A DNA stretch of 64,000 bases from Archilochus colubris (Eukaryota > Chordata > Aves > Apodiformes > Trochilidae), in contig CM041115.1 of the NCBI GenBank assembly GCA_023079485.1, positions 40,744,305-40,808,304 of the forward strand, given 5' to 3'. This document shows, in pieces, positions 14,161 to 27,800 of the stretch. Position 1 is the first letter of the stretch; each line of letters begins with the position of its first letter. The notes under the pieces were generated by a model. That model was not told where the DNA came from, made no database searches, and worked only from the letters and a program-made list of their open reading frames with translations. Position numbers and translations under genes: made by a program.

Positions 14161-17100
14161 GAGGCGCAAGCTTCGGTTGTGCCCTTTGGCGGGTCTGGCT
14201 GTGCAATAGAAAGGGTCTGCTTGTTGCGGGGATTGTTTCTCGTGTGGTGTTCCCTCTTGCTGCCCGTACCTCCCTACGTTACTGGAAAGAGTAATAGTAA
14301 GAGAGAAGGTAAAAGAAAAAAAAAAATCAAAAAGCCCACCACTTGAACTCCCTGTACCACATTTAGGGGATTTGATTTGCCATTTGGATGAAGAATACTC
14401 TATTTTTTCCTTTTCTTTCTCTTTTCTAAAAAATGCCTCCTCCCTTTGTAGTTATACTTCTTAACACGTGCAGAAGATTTTGTTTTTATAAGCTGTTGAA
14501 CAGAAAACGTCATTACTCGCTGTGGTGCCAGAAAGGGTAGCAGGAGTCTTCTGCCGTAGCAGAGCAGTGATTTACTGTGATCAAGCTTGAAGGGGCTGAA
14601 CTGTGCCGTTGCAGAAGTCTGTCGTGTATGCCTTGTGGGTTTCCCTGTCAGCACTGCATTTTCCAAGATAACAGCAACAATCTAGGAGGGAATTATCTAA
14701 ACTGGAAAAGAAGGAAGTGGTGAAGTATTTTTGGGAAATGTTATTTGGTGCTCCTGTGGGAAAGGATGTTAATGTAATATTACCAGAAAACAATATGGAA
14801 TGAAAATATCTGAGGACATATCCAGCTTAAGTAGCAACATTATATGAGACGGAGTACTTCACCTTAATTTTTTTTTTCGCCTTCAAAACTGTTACCCATT
14901 TTTAGTATACAGATTTTTTTATCTTCTATCTTGTTAACAGTATCACACATGTAACCTTTAGTGATTAGCAAGGATGTTTCCAGTGGCTTCCTTTTTGCTT
15001 TCAAGAAGTTTCTCCATCGGTGACTACACAATCTCCCCTCTGCGTAAAAGTGCACTGGGAAAGTTAGATCAGCACTAGGGAAGGGAGAAGTGCATTACTT
15101 ACATACTGATAGGTGATGTTTATAGTCCATCTGGTCCTGTCTCTGTGAATTCTTCAGAGAGGAATGTCCAGTGCAACTTCTTAGTTGTGCAAATTTCTGT
15201 AAATCGTTTTGTTTTAATAGGTAAGACTTCAATCATTGGGAACCATTATAAAGAGCTTTTAAATCATCTGCTCCATGTTTCATGTAAGGAAATTAAAAAT
15301 TCTGTGTTGTGTATTGAGTAAATTTTCTTTTAAATTTGCTTTCTATTTTGGCACCCTGCTGAAGCATTTTAAGCCAATCCAATGCCATGATGTACTGTAT
15401 AAACACTTGTAAGGATGATTTTCCTTTACCAGTGGCATTCCCAGCGGGTCAATATATAAATATGCCATTTTGTTTTCAGTGTCTTCTTTTCATGTATAAA
15501 TTGCTTTGGCAGAGGGTTTGTTGCTGATTATTGAATAATTAGAGTATTGCAGACCTGGTCTTTGCATCTGAGACACCTTGCAAGACAGTTGTGTCACATG
15601 CTGTTAAATGTTCTGTTACTCGCTTGTTGCTATCAAAAAACACCTAAGTGTGGGTTTTCAGTTTTTAAGGAAAATGGTGACTCTGTGTTGAAGCTTGCTG
15701 TTCAGTGGGGCATCTTACATATTTCTGTACACTGTTGTCACCTTTGTGAAGAATCCAGTAGACATGGAGGTGCAACTGTTTTCAGAATGTATTTCATCAA
15801 GTTTGTGTTTAATGATTATGGCAATCAGTTGCCAGTGCTGAAAACATGAAGAGACAATGTTAATCATGCCTGGTTTTGTACATTAATTCGGTTTATATAT
15901 TCTGCATATACTAAGATTTTCTTTTTGATTGCTTTTTTTCTGAAGCTAATCCTGTATTTCAGAAGCTAGATGATAGCAATTACATTTAATCTCAGTTTAA
16001 AATATTTACTGAAGTTTTTTTTTTTTGTAAACAAATGATTTAGTTAGTTTCCTTAACCAAAAACAAAAAAAAACCCAAAAAAACCACCCCAAAACCACCC
16101 CACTAAAAAAAGTTCCTGTAATGTGTTGTTTTTGCAGAACTTATTACAAATTACTTTTGAATATCCTGGGTCATAGACATTTCATAGGTAAAAGTAGAAT
16201 TTAGGCACATTTCCAAGTAACCATTATAAGCTTCAGGTCAGCTAACATGGATACTACTCTCATGTTGGGCCCTTTACTGTATTACAAAACATTATTAATT
16301 AAACACATGGAAACAGATTGCTTTTTCTATAGAAAAGCACTTTGAATTTTTTAATAAATTTGTGTGGTGTATGCAGAAGCTTAAGAATAAGCTGAATGTT
16401 CAAAATCCTATTTTCATAATTTTTCCAAAATACATAATGCTGCAGCTGTATCACAGTACTTTTCTCTAACGTAGCTATTGCTTTCATCTTTTTACATCTT
16501 TTTGATGCATTCTGAATTATGCTAGATTTCAGGAGGCTACTTATGTCACTTTTCAAACAACACTTATTTTAATACAGGCTATTTCTGAACTGCCTTTTTA
16601 TTCCTGCATTTAATGTTTCAGGACAGTTTCTCATTAGCATAGCTTTTAAATGTAAATGTTAGGATTCTTGTGCTGGTTACATTTTCTGTTCCCTTCCCTT
16701 CCTTTCCTTTCCCTTCACTTCTCTTCCTTTCCCTTCTCCCTTTCCTCAACACCAGACAGTCTACAGTTCTTGTAATAGTTCCTATTATCTAGAAAGTGCT
16801 GCATACAACAGAAAAATCCCATTTGTGACAGAGGAAGAATACATCAAAAAGTGTAAGATCATTCACTTTGCTATGAATGGTTTCAGCTGCATTTATACTG
16901 ACAGAACTCACGGCAAGGTGAGGGTATCACTTTACTTTTCTTTGTGGAGTTGGTAGCCAGTGTGGGTGAGGTAACTTCGTGAAGCAGTAGAGCTCTTGGA
17001 AATAGCATGCAAAGTGTACGATTTAGCAGTTATTAGTATCTTCCTGCGTGGTTTGGTTTCCATTCTGGTGACAAGCAGTGCCAACACAATATGCTCATTT

Positions 17101-20100
17101 GAGTGATAGAAAGTAGGGGGGAGAAATGATGCAGGGTGAAAATCAGGAACAAAAGGATATCTGGAGCCAAGCGAAATCCATGCCCAGGTGCTGAAATTTA
17201 GACGAGAAGTTTTGAAATACTCTTTTTAGCAATTCTAAAATGCATGCTGTGATTACCATGCTGCTTAATTGAAACATTTAATTGTACAACTAAGCAGCTC
17301 CTAACCAAAATTTTGTCCTTAAGATAGACATTTTCTGTGTATCCTCAAAGTGCTTCCAAGTAATGCATGAGCTACAGGGCAAAGCCTATTACTGTGTTTT
17401 CTATCTTTGGCATCACATCTCTGTTAATCCAGTGCTGTGAGCATTAATTTCCAGGATATTATCTGAAGGACTTTGTGAAGTAGTAGGTGGAGTATTTGTC
17501 AGTAAAACAGAGTAAGGTTTGCTCTAAGAACTACATGATCAGGTGTGAAAGACTAATAGTTGGAAGTGGATTTTCTTTCCCTTTCCATTAATCTCTTGAC
17601 TATTTAGGTATGTAGCTTGTGTTGATACTATGGGAAGGATGTGATCAGCATAAATTTAATCACTGTTCTTTTAAAATCCTGACACCTGTGGATTTTACTG
17701 TTTTAGGAATGGGCACAAAGAAGCCAGAGCTGCAGCATGCCAACTGTTTTCTGGCAATTGAACTTACAGAAGAATGGCAGCATAAAGAGTGGAAAAACGT
17801 GCATAGAACACAGTTTTGTTCCTTAGCATGGAAAGAATCAGATTTCAGAGTGCAAGCTTGAAAGGCATGATCTGTTTTGTATGCTTAGTATAATGTGATG
17901 TGCTTCTTAACATGCAGCTATCTTATGACCTATGTTTTCTGCATCCCTGTTATAAAAGAGAAGGAAAAAGAGAAGGTTCTTTTTTGTGTTTGTTTTTATG
18001 GCCACATCTTTCAGGTACCTGTGCCTCTAAAAACTCGAAAGTGAATTTAACTTGCTGTTGTTCAACAGTGTTTCTCTTTAAGTTGCCAATAGAAAAATCT
18101 AACTCAGTCAGTCTGACTTATTACTGTGAAGAAATTAGTGAGCCTCAGCACTGAAATACAAAAATAGTTAAATCTACTTTGAGCTAAGCTAGTAATCTCT
18201 TCGAGGCGTGAACAATATTTATAACGTGTAAAGAAGAGCTGGTTTTGGCTTCAGACTCATGTGATATAGTCTGCCAGGAGTATGCAAAATGAATCTGAAC
18301 TAAACTTCCCAGTTTCGCATCTAGAAGTCTGATGGCATTACAAAAATATTCACTATAGCTGATAGTAGACTTAGGCCTTTCAGCAAGTAATTGTCTCTGC
18401 TTCAGTACTTCTCCTCAGCATGTCATTGTTAAAATACCTAGAAGGAAGATGGTTTAAAGGTGAGGAGTTGCAGCTGTAGTGGGTGGTGGTGGATATGGAT
18501 ATGCCTCTGTGGGCATTTTGAACAGATGTTTGCTTGTTTCCTCTGTACTTTGACTATTAATGTTGTACTAAGCTGGTGCTGACAGATCCCAGCACCTAGC
18601 AGGGATTGTGGCACAGCAAGAGCACAGACACATGGCTTTTTGACATTCAGAGTGTGGGCAGAGCAAACAGGGTTCATCTTGGACTGAAGCGTGTAGCAAT
18701 GCTGGTGAGTCCCAGTGCATTGTTTCTGTGTCAGAGGAAGTGTCCTACAGCAAAACATCCTGTTGTCAGTTTCAGTCTTGCTCACACTTAGTGCTGCAGT
18801 CAACAAAAGCATTAAGTTGGTCAGATGAGGAGGGATTCCCCTCTAATATAAACACAAAATAAGGAGAATTAAACTGAGAGTTAAAACCAAGTTTGCTGAT
18901 GATAATATATCTCTGGAGCAGCATTTCTACTTCTAAAGCATGAGGTAAATGCAAAGTATATCTTGAGTTTCTTAGAGCTAGGGACTTATTTTCACTGCAA
19001 ATATGATATGATCATCTCCATCCATAGAATGTATTTAGGATATGTGTGAATGCGTTTAGAGAGCTTCTGCTATAAATCATCAGAGATCACATCTCAGGTA
19101 GTGCATGAACACAGTGGTGGCCTTGTCTGTGCTGGCATTTGTAAAACACACCTTTCACTGCACAACAAGAAGGAGATTTTAGACAACTTGGATCATAATA
19201 TAAAACAATATCCTGACACTCCAAAAGATAAGGACTTTTTACAGCTGCATCTCTTCTTGATGTACTCAGGGAGCTAAGGCAGAGGAACAGTTAGCCTGTA
19301 TTTTTCCTTACTAGTTTCTTCAGAAGATGATGTGTGGAACATATACAGTGCTATGTGGTTGTGTATATAATACCATACTAAACAAGATCATGGCATTAAA
19401 ATGACTGACAAATACTCTGAATAGAAGAAATTATAGTAGTTTATTAATGCAGAAGGAAAAGCTATGAGTGATACAGGTTTGGGGGAGACAGCCTCCTTCA
19501 CAATGTTTAAATATTGTCATCCAGCTCTTCCCCTGGGAAACAGACATTTTTTGGTCTAATTTTTGTGGGGTAACAACACATAAAGGTGACAACACAAGGT
19601 TTGATTTCCAGTTCTGGAAATAATTTGCTGGAATTGCCTTGCCAAATGAGAAAAAAAAATAGTAAGAGCTTGTTTTTACTTATTACTGGTAGGCATAGTT
19701 TGGATCATGGATTACGGTTACTCTGGCAAAGTCAGATTCAAGGGATTTGAATGTCTGCTCCTAAGTGGTACGTTGTCCTAAAAAAGTTGGTCAGTGATCT
19801 TTACCAATGTATTGGGAAGTTTAAATGCAATAAAATAAACTGATGCCTCAAGCATATTGAAACTAGGGAAATAGTAGCACAGGATCTTGAAACCATTTTA
19901 AACTTACTTGATTTGGGTTTTATGCACAAATGGCAAATAATATAGCCTTGTCAAAATGTTCATCCTGGCTTGTGTTCCTTCAAAGTGAATCTATGTTAAT
20001 AGCCGTTTTCTTGCTTTTATTTGGAGAATTAATCAATGCTTGTCCTGCTCAGGTTCTATGACTAAAAGTCTTGCTGAATTTTAGTGAGAGCCTCTTACAC

Positions 20101-21700
20101 AGAGATGTATAAACACCATTCTTTCACTAGTTTCCTTCAAAGTGTAAGGAAAATCTCATTTTTCCTGAGTCCCTAGAGATCACAGCTCTGCATAGTTGTA
20201 AACTCAACAGATTCAAGCCAAAATGCAATGCTAAAGCGTTCTATTACCAAGAAATGAATGAAAGGCAGAGTGATAGAGATAAGATGATAAAATGTATAGC
20301 TCCATTCATACACCTAAAAATTCAAACTCTTCATTTCTCCTCAGCTATACATCTGAATCAAAAATATTCTGCCACTACAAATTTCTCAGCAATTGTAAAT
20401 AGTGTTGGAAAAAAGCCAACAAAAAAGAATAAATGAAGCAGTTTCAGAATTTTTTCCCCACAGTGTAGAACTTCTTGCCTGGAAAACTTCACTGGTGAAA
20501 ACCTAGCCATCACCCAGCTCTGAGTCTCAATTCCAGTAGGGATTAATTGTGGAGGCTGTAGTATGAGAGTCCTGCAAGCCTCTGCTGGGTGAAGAGTTTG
20601 TGACTTCTGTGATTTTCTGTTTAAAAGGTGACTTTCAGGTGCATGAACCATAGCACATTTTTAAAATTGTCAATATTGGACTTGAAAAGTGGTCCCGCAG
20701 GGAAAGTTTTTTTGCATCACTGAAAAAGGAGGCAGTGAAAACATGCAAAGTATCACTGACAGCTGTGATTCATATAACTTCTGATTATAGCTGTGGAGGA
20801 CATGTTGAGCAACAGCATGCAGACAGCAGCTTTGATATGGAAATGCAAAAAAGTGACAAGGTATATTCCTAAAAGCAGTTTTTTGGAAGTTTTTGAGCTC
20901 CAGAGTGACTCAGAATATGGTCACCTCTAAGGTTATTTTAATTATACAAGGATATACGAATTTTGTGGATTGTTATTTTGCTGGATTGTTTTGAATTTTC
21001 AAACAGGCCTTTTTCTCCTTAATGCTTCTATAAATGTGGCCCATTTCCCTTTCTGTATTTTTCAGGGAAATACTGTATTTGCTGGTTCTTACTGTTATTG
21101 GAACAGAAGCTGAGAAGCAGAAAACATGTTGGAAACAATTGGTAATCTTTTTTTTACTTGTATTACTGTGTTTTTGTGGCCAGATCAAGTGTGCATGAGA
21201 GACTCAGAACATTGGTACATACTGATGAGAGAGTTACAGTGAAAAATATATACTGTGCATAGAAATATTGTTGTTTTTTTTTTATTTGAAAACAAAATGT
21301 GTAGCATCATTTTTTTAGTATATTTAATTTTTAGCCTGCTGTCTTGATTCCATTGTATTAATCTTTATTAGAGTTAAAGAAGTATATATGAAAAAGAAAT
21401 GTTTTCTGTTCTGGCAGTTTTTGTCACTACTTACAGTTGTCTGTAATTGTCTGAATTTTAATGAAGGCTCTTTCATTTGGTAACCCAATTCTTGACGAAC
21501 AAAAACCTCATTTTCAGTTGTTCCAGTTTTGTCATTGCTCTTTAACTTCCTAATTCATTAGGAATAATTCATTAGATAAGTTTGTATTTTTTGTTGAGAA
21601 CTGTACCATTCAAGTCCTCTGTAGTTTGAGTAGTAGAGAGGCATACATATGAACTTGTTACCTGCTTGTATCTAATAATTTCTAAACTGCTACTGACTAG
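14161..21700 (+). other. MPDZ: MPDZ intron 1 (5' boundary unresolved)
   Basis: Between the CpG island and the start-codon exon. It ends in an AG at 21699-21700. It contains a pyrimidine tract at 16687-16747 and A/C-rich stretches near 16060-16100. No other coding exon, RNA gene or recognisable transposon was seen. Its 5' end depends on which donor exon 1 uses. Confidence 0.7.
16687..16747. repeat. polypyrimidine (CCTTT/CCCTT) tract
   Basis: About 60 bases of almost pure C and T, broken by one A, made of irregular CCCTT and CCTTT units. Such homopurine/homopyrimidine tracts are common in vertebrate introns. Confidence 0.85.
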
Positions 21701-21885
21701 GAATGGTTATCACTACAGACACACATCGGGCCCTCCAGGCCATGGAGCGCTTACAGGCAAAACTTCGGGATCGAGGTGACGTTGCGAATGAGGAGAAACT
21801 GAGCTTATTAAAATCAGTGCTGCAGAGTCCTCTCTTCAACCAAATTCTCAACCTTCAGACTTCCGTTCAACAGCTAAGAGATCAG
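21701..21885 (+). CDS. MPDZ: MPDZ exon 2: start codon and L27 domain
   Basis: Coding starts at ATG 21703, only two bases after the acceptor AG (21699-21700), so the 5' UTR lies almost wholly in exon 1. It encodes 61 codons, residues 1-61, and ends in phase 0 at a GTAGGA donor. The product is the L27 domain, a short helical dimerisation module; the [19 protein letters not shown] segment is highly characteristic of MPDZ. In the family this domain binds the first L27 of PALS1, linking MPDZ to the Crumbs polarity complex. The start matches the position of the human start as I recall it, so I trust this ATG over any upstream one. Confidence 0.95.
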
Positions 21886-24800
21886 GTAGGAAAAACAGGC
21901 TCCCAGGCACAAAAGAAAAATTACCAAGAAGATACAAAAATATGTCTGTCTTTGCATGTTCAATAGTAAAATAAAATAACCTAAGTTAAATGTTGATCCC
22001 AAGCTGAGAACTGAGGTGGATGTATGCCTTGACTTTTGTGGGCTTTGTTGACACCCATAGTTTGTGTATGCATTTTTTATTTCTGTGCTTGTTACTTATG
22101 TGCATGATAGGGAAATGGTGATAAAGGGTGGGAAGTTAATATAAGGCTTTCTGTATCTGTATTTCAAAAGGGCATGTTTTCTATGAGATTGTGGAATTTT
22201 TTTTCTAGGAGCCTTTCATTGTGGTCTTGTGTCTCACCCTGCTAAAATGAGTATAAATAAAGGAAGCTATGGAATGTTGACTTCATAAGGAAATGAAGAT
22301 CTATATTGTTTGTATAGGAATGAAAGATCAAAGGAAAGCAAGAGCTCCTACCTCCTTTTTCCTTGGTCAGGGTACTACTTGTCTTCATGTCTTCAGTGAG
22401 GATGAGAAAAGGGGCAGCAACTCAGCTGTATGGAGCTGATTATTTATTGCTATAATTAGAGTTCCTTGTCAGGAGAATAAGAACTTGAAGAATATAAGTA
22501 GTTCAGTAAGTGAATTATGACTAAATTGTGAATCTGGCTTTGGCAAATAGTTGTTCTTTTGACTCCTGCCAGATGGGCAGCTCTGTGGCTGGTATGCAGA
22601 AGTGCTGAATAGGAGGGCTGCAGCCCCTGAACACTGACCTTATCAGCAACGTGAAGCCACACCTGATCTCTGTCTGGACACAGGGCTGGTCAGGAGCCCT
22701 CAGGAACTTGATGCTACTACAACTGTGTGGCAGAGAGCACAATATGCCCTTTATTGCTTGTAGATCATCCTGCAAAGAAAAGACTGAGAGAACTGGGGCT
22801 GTGTAGCATTGAGAACAGAAGGCTGAGAGGGGATCGGCCTATATACTGTCTATAAATATCTGTCAAGAGGATGAGGACAATCTCTTTTCAGTGGTACCCA
22901 GTAATAGGACAAGGAATAATGGGTTTAAACTGGAATATAGAAGTTACACCTCGACATGAGGAGAAACTTCTTTACTGTGAACGTGACGAAGCACTTGAAC
23001 AGGCTTCCCAGGGAGGTTGTGCAGTTTTGTTATCTGGAGACCTAGGAAACCCTCCTGGATGTGTTCCTGTGTGTCGTGCCTTAGGTTATCCTGCTCTGGC
23101 AGGGGGGGGTTTGGACTAGATGATCTTTCAAGGTCCTGTTCAACCCCTAACATTCTGTGATTCTATGATTGTATAATTAAGGTCTAAACTAGACAAGCAG
23201 ATTTCTTTGTATTTTTCCAACAAATAAATCATCTTCTCAGCACCTAAAGATGTGACACAGTGTGTATCTGCATGCATGGAGGTGATCTTGATATGCAGTT
23301 CCATTTCCTTAAAGCTTCTGCATGTTAATTGGAAATGCTCATTTTTGTTGGTGTGTGATTAATGAGAGCCTCTTGAGTCTGCATTTGTGTTAAATGGATA
23401 TAATGTGGATTGAGTGATATGGTGCCTCGGATGCTGATGAGGCATGATGTTAAAGTGAGCAAATTTGGTGCTTATTGGTAGGTGCTTTAAAGTTTCTTCT
23501 TAAATGAGCAGGAAGGATTTATTTATACTACAAGTCTGTCCTTTGGAAGTTAAGAAATGGAGAAGGAAAAGTCTAAGGACAGCAAGGGGATATTTTTTGA
23601 GACTTGCTATTCTGACTTCACTTGTCACTTGAGCTGCACTCAAGAACCATTTTTTTCCTACCTCTTCATATCCTTACTCTTGTTAATGCTTGTTTTCTTA
23701 TGCTGAAGAGCAGTCTCGTTGTTTGCAGATAAGGGAGTGATAGAGAAGAAAATAGAGACTGTGATGTTTTTAACTTTTCAGTACTGTTTTCTCTTCTTTG
23801 TAAAATATTTTAAAGAAGATATCAGACTGCTGGAGTGCCTCCTTCCTTTTTGTCTCTCCCTTGTCTACCTCCTCATCTTCTCCACCTCCCACGTCCATTC
23901 AATTTAGGGCCCTGCCAAAACAAAACACACTTTCGTTTGCTGGGCAACATTCCTGAGATTTTATTTGCTTGTGAGTTTGATGGTAGCTTTTGAAGTGAGG
24001 ACGAGTCCCCCTGCAGTGCAGCACTGGGTTGCACAGAATAGCTGGATGTCAGCACTACAGTGGGTCTAGGGGTGGAGCAGGGAAATTCTTGGGTTTGCAT
24101 ACTGCCTGTCACTTAATTCTGTGGTTCGACCCAGTAGAGGAGACCTTTTGTTCCTGTCTTAAACCCTTTTCTACGACGATGTTTTTTTCTGTGTTTTGAA
24201 TCAAAATGCTTCTAAGAAACCTGCAGGGAGTGCCCGGCACTGCTCATGGCTGCTTCCCTGCAGGACTTGCTCTTTGTCACTGAAGTGCTGTTGCCCTTGC
24301 AGTCAGTGTTGTCATCACTCAGGACACTTGCACTCAGCTCAAGTACTGCCCTATGCTGCTTGTGGTCTCCAAGGGCTGAGGCTCAGTGGCTGGAATGCAG
24401 AAATGCCAAGAATTTGTTCTTGTCAAGGTTGAGACGGATTGCATTGCTCTGAGTGTTGATACACTGCAGACATAGCTTGCATATCTCCTTCTTTATTAAA
24501 AAAATAACTTGTGCAACTTCATGTAAGCACTACTTGATTGCATTTATTACCTAATTGTGCAGCTGTAGCCTAAGTTTTATCATTCTTTATGGTATTTATG
24601 AATTTTTCTTTTTGTTTTCTACCAAATTATGTCCTCATTGCAGATGTTACATACAGAGATGAGAAAGCCAATAAAGGGAAATTAGCAGAAGCCAAATTAT
24701 AAAATAAAGCTCTATTTTTTCATATGATACTCACACAATCACTGAGCTCTATAGCTGCTTTCTTCCTAGAATTAGAGTGATTTTGTTATTACAAAGCAGT

Positions 24801-27800
24801 ACAGTTTATGTGTTGTGAAAAATATTTCACACAACCACAAGAGCATCATCTTTGTAAGATTTCCACTTGTGGTTTATTACTCCTGGAATGACCCGTAGTT
24901 CTGTGGTTAAGAAGACTAAACACCGGTTTTGACTGAAGTTTTTTTTACGTGTTGTAAGTCTGTATTTCAGGGGTGACAAGAAAGAGAGTGGTTGTCTTTG
25001 CTGATAATTTGTCTGGGGATTCTGGGCTTCTACCTTTGAATCATTACAACTGTCATTATTAACCAGAAATGTTTTTAAGTTTTATGTGTGTGTTTGTTTG
25101 TGATTGAGGAAACACGCCATTCTGGAGTTTATTTTTTGCCCATACACAGACACCAGACTTTATTCTTTTAGCGGTTTGCCATTTCTCCTTAGAGTTTAAT
25201 TTTTTTCTTTGAGTTTTGCATGTCAGAGGCCACTTTAAGTTTGGAAGGCTTCCTTTACTAAACACATCCTCTATTGAGGGACAAGCTATGTTTGTTTAAA
25301 AATGTGTCATGAAAGTGAGATGTTGGTATCAGTTGTTACTGAAGAGGTGGTGCTTGATACCGTGTTGTAGCTGTGCTGTAATCCCAGTTTTATGGAAGAT
25401 TTGAGGTGGAGCTTTTTAAAATTCTAGTTAAATTGGTGTGGATTTGAGGGTTATTTTTACCTTTTCTTGCTATACATAGTATGCGACACTTCTTTTCAGT
25501 GATATTTCAGCCATCATGCAAACAAAAATCATCCAGAGTCTTCAGAATAATAGATTTAATAATTAATTATAAAATATGTCTTAGAAAACCATGAACAACT
25601 TGTATCTTCTGGTTTGGAAGACAGAAGAAATGTGAGAGGTCAGCCAGTTCCTTTATGTTTGCAGTAATGTCCCATTTCATACAAGTGTGCAGAAGGGATG
25701 AAATGTCAGACGGAGAAGATGGACATAGTATTGCTGGTCCGAACAGGATTTCTTTATTAAAACATACAATGTAAAGTCAAAATATAAATTGGCCTGGTGC
25801 TAGTTCTATTTTAGCATGGGGATGTGCGAGTTCTTTACCAGAGATCAAAACATAAACCCCTAAGGAGGCTGTCATACCATAGCTGAAGAACTCCTGCCAG
25901 CTTGCCTAGAGAAGAAAATACTGGGCACATGTTCAGATGGAAGTCTGTGTGTCCTTGATGATTAGTGTGCTGTTTGAACATTACAAACAGTGAAATGAGC
26001 TGCCTGAAGGAATCCTCTGTTAAGCACTACTAGCAGAACACATACAGAACAAAGCAGGCACAGAGCTCCTGTGGGTAATGAAAGTTGTGCAGTATGGGAT
26101 ATTGAATGGTACATGAAGGATTTTAGATTCAGAGAAGGCATGTAATTCAGTTCGTAGTAAGGACAACATGCCATACTCTGTAATGTTTTTTTGCTGCTTG
26201 TACATACAGGAAAGTGTTTTACTACGTATTAGAGAGAAACAGTAATGATGTAAATACCATTTGTATCATCATACTCTTCTAAAAATCCCGCAGTATCTTG
26301 GGATTACTGTGTTTGCTTGATCTGATTTTTTGTGATTTTCATGATTTTTCCAGTGGTGTAACTTGCTCCCTACACATTTCTGTGTAAAGGAGCATTCCAG
26401 TTACAGGGAAGACATTGACTTATTATCCAGAAGGAGGTTTCACAGACTGGGATTGTCTGTGTAGAGCCAGTCTGCACATCATGTGGTAGCTGGAAAATCT
26501 TGAAGTCAAATTTACAAAAGGAAGGTAAAAGAGAAATAGATAGTGGGGTGGGCACAGCAGCAGTTTCTCAGCTGCAGTCAGTTTCTATGCCTTAAGATAC
26601 TGTTTCTTTCCTTTTCGCCCACATGGGTCTTTCTTTGTAGAGAGGAAAGAGTTCTAGCTTTCTGTATATTGTCTCTTTTTTCAGAATTTTCCTTCTTTTT
26701 GATCTTTCTTGTGGAAGGCATAGACTGCACACTCCATTCAAAGTGGAGAATTCACACACAGCTGTTTTTTTTAAGGGCTATCAGTAACACCAGTGAACCT
26801 GGAAGGGTGAAATGTCAGAATGTTCTGCTACATTAAAAAGATCCAGATAGAGCAGTGCTTTGCTTAGAATGATGCTGCATTAAATTGAAGGCATTCAGTG
26901 GAATCTCCTCTAGGTTTAATATATTACCTGGAGTCATTATCACTCCAAGCTCCTGAGCCTGGCTTGCTTAGTTTGAGGTTACCACTCCAAAGGCTACACT
27001 GTAGAGGTGATGTGAGCTCTCACCAATCTAACTTGGGCAAAATCATTAGTTTTTTCTCATACTCTTCTGTCACTTCTGAGGCTAACCTTACTGGCCTTGC
27101 CTGAGTAGGTGATAAATTCCCCAGGGACTCCTTTCATCAGGCAGTCTCTGAGGATGTTAATCTTCAGCTGTTTGGTGCTATTTTCTACACTGATCACTGC
27201 AATTTAGAGGATGAATGTATAGATCTGTGACTTACTAACATTTGTGATGGCAGACCCATATACTCTGGCTTTTGAGTGCACATGAAAATAGTTTGGTTTG
27301 CATCTCATATACTCTTCAAGCTGCTTTGTCTTGCTGTGGAAGTGTAAAAAAAGTGTTTTAAATAAAGCAGCACAAGATTAGCTAGTTACAGTAGTTTTAG
27401 ATACTCTTACAAATAATAATTTGACCTGTGTAAGTTTTTTTGTGGAAAGGAATGTGACAATGTGGTGCATAAGACGATTTGAAGATGGAGGAGAGCATGA
27501 AATGAAGCTCATCAGTTGACTAAGTTCAGTGGTGTATTTTTATACATTGAAATGGATGACATGGGGAAGGTGGAGGTGAATTAACTTACTGTGTAGATTA
27601 ATTTAGATAAGAAACGCAGTATGGCATAGATTTTATTGGTTTCAAATAATGCATATAAGTGCAAGTCTTGTTTTCAGGGAAGGGCAGAATTTGTGTATGT
27701 CTCTGGGTGTTGTTACATTTAATGAAGAGCAAAATAAAATTTATCTACATGCACCTTACAGCCTTGCTAACATGACTGGATCTGGTTAAAGAAAGTGCAT

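Noticed and set aside
12605..14206. Many long open frames on both strands in the GC-rich block, including a 255-codon frame at 12707-13474
   Set aside because: They overlap in several frames, are rich in Pro, Arg, Gly and Ala as expected from high GC, contain no recognisable domain and lie in a CpG island. They are best explained by lack of AT-rich stop codons.
24200..24460. GC-richer patch in intron 2 with a phrase (GTGGCTGG.ATGCAGAA) also found near 22580
   Set aside because: The shared phrase is only about 16 bases. It might be an old degraded repeat, but I could not identify a family or boundaries.
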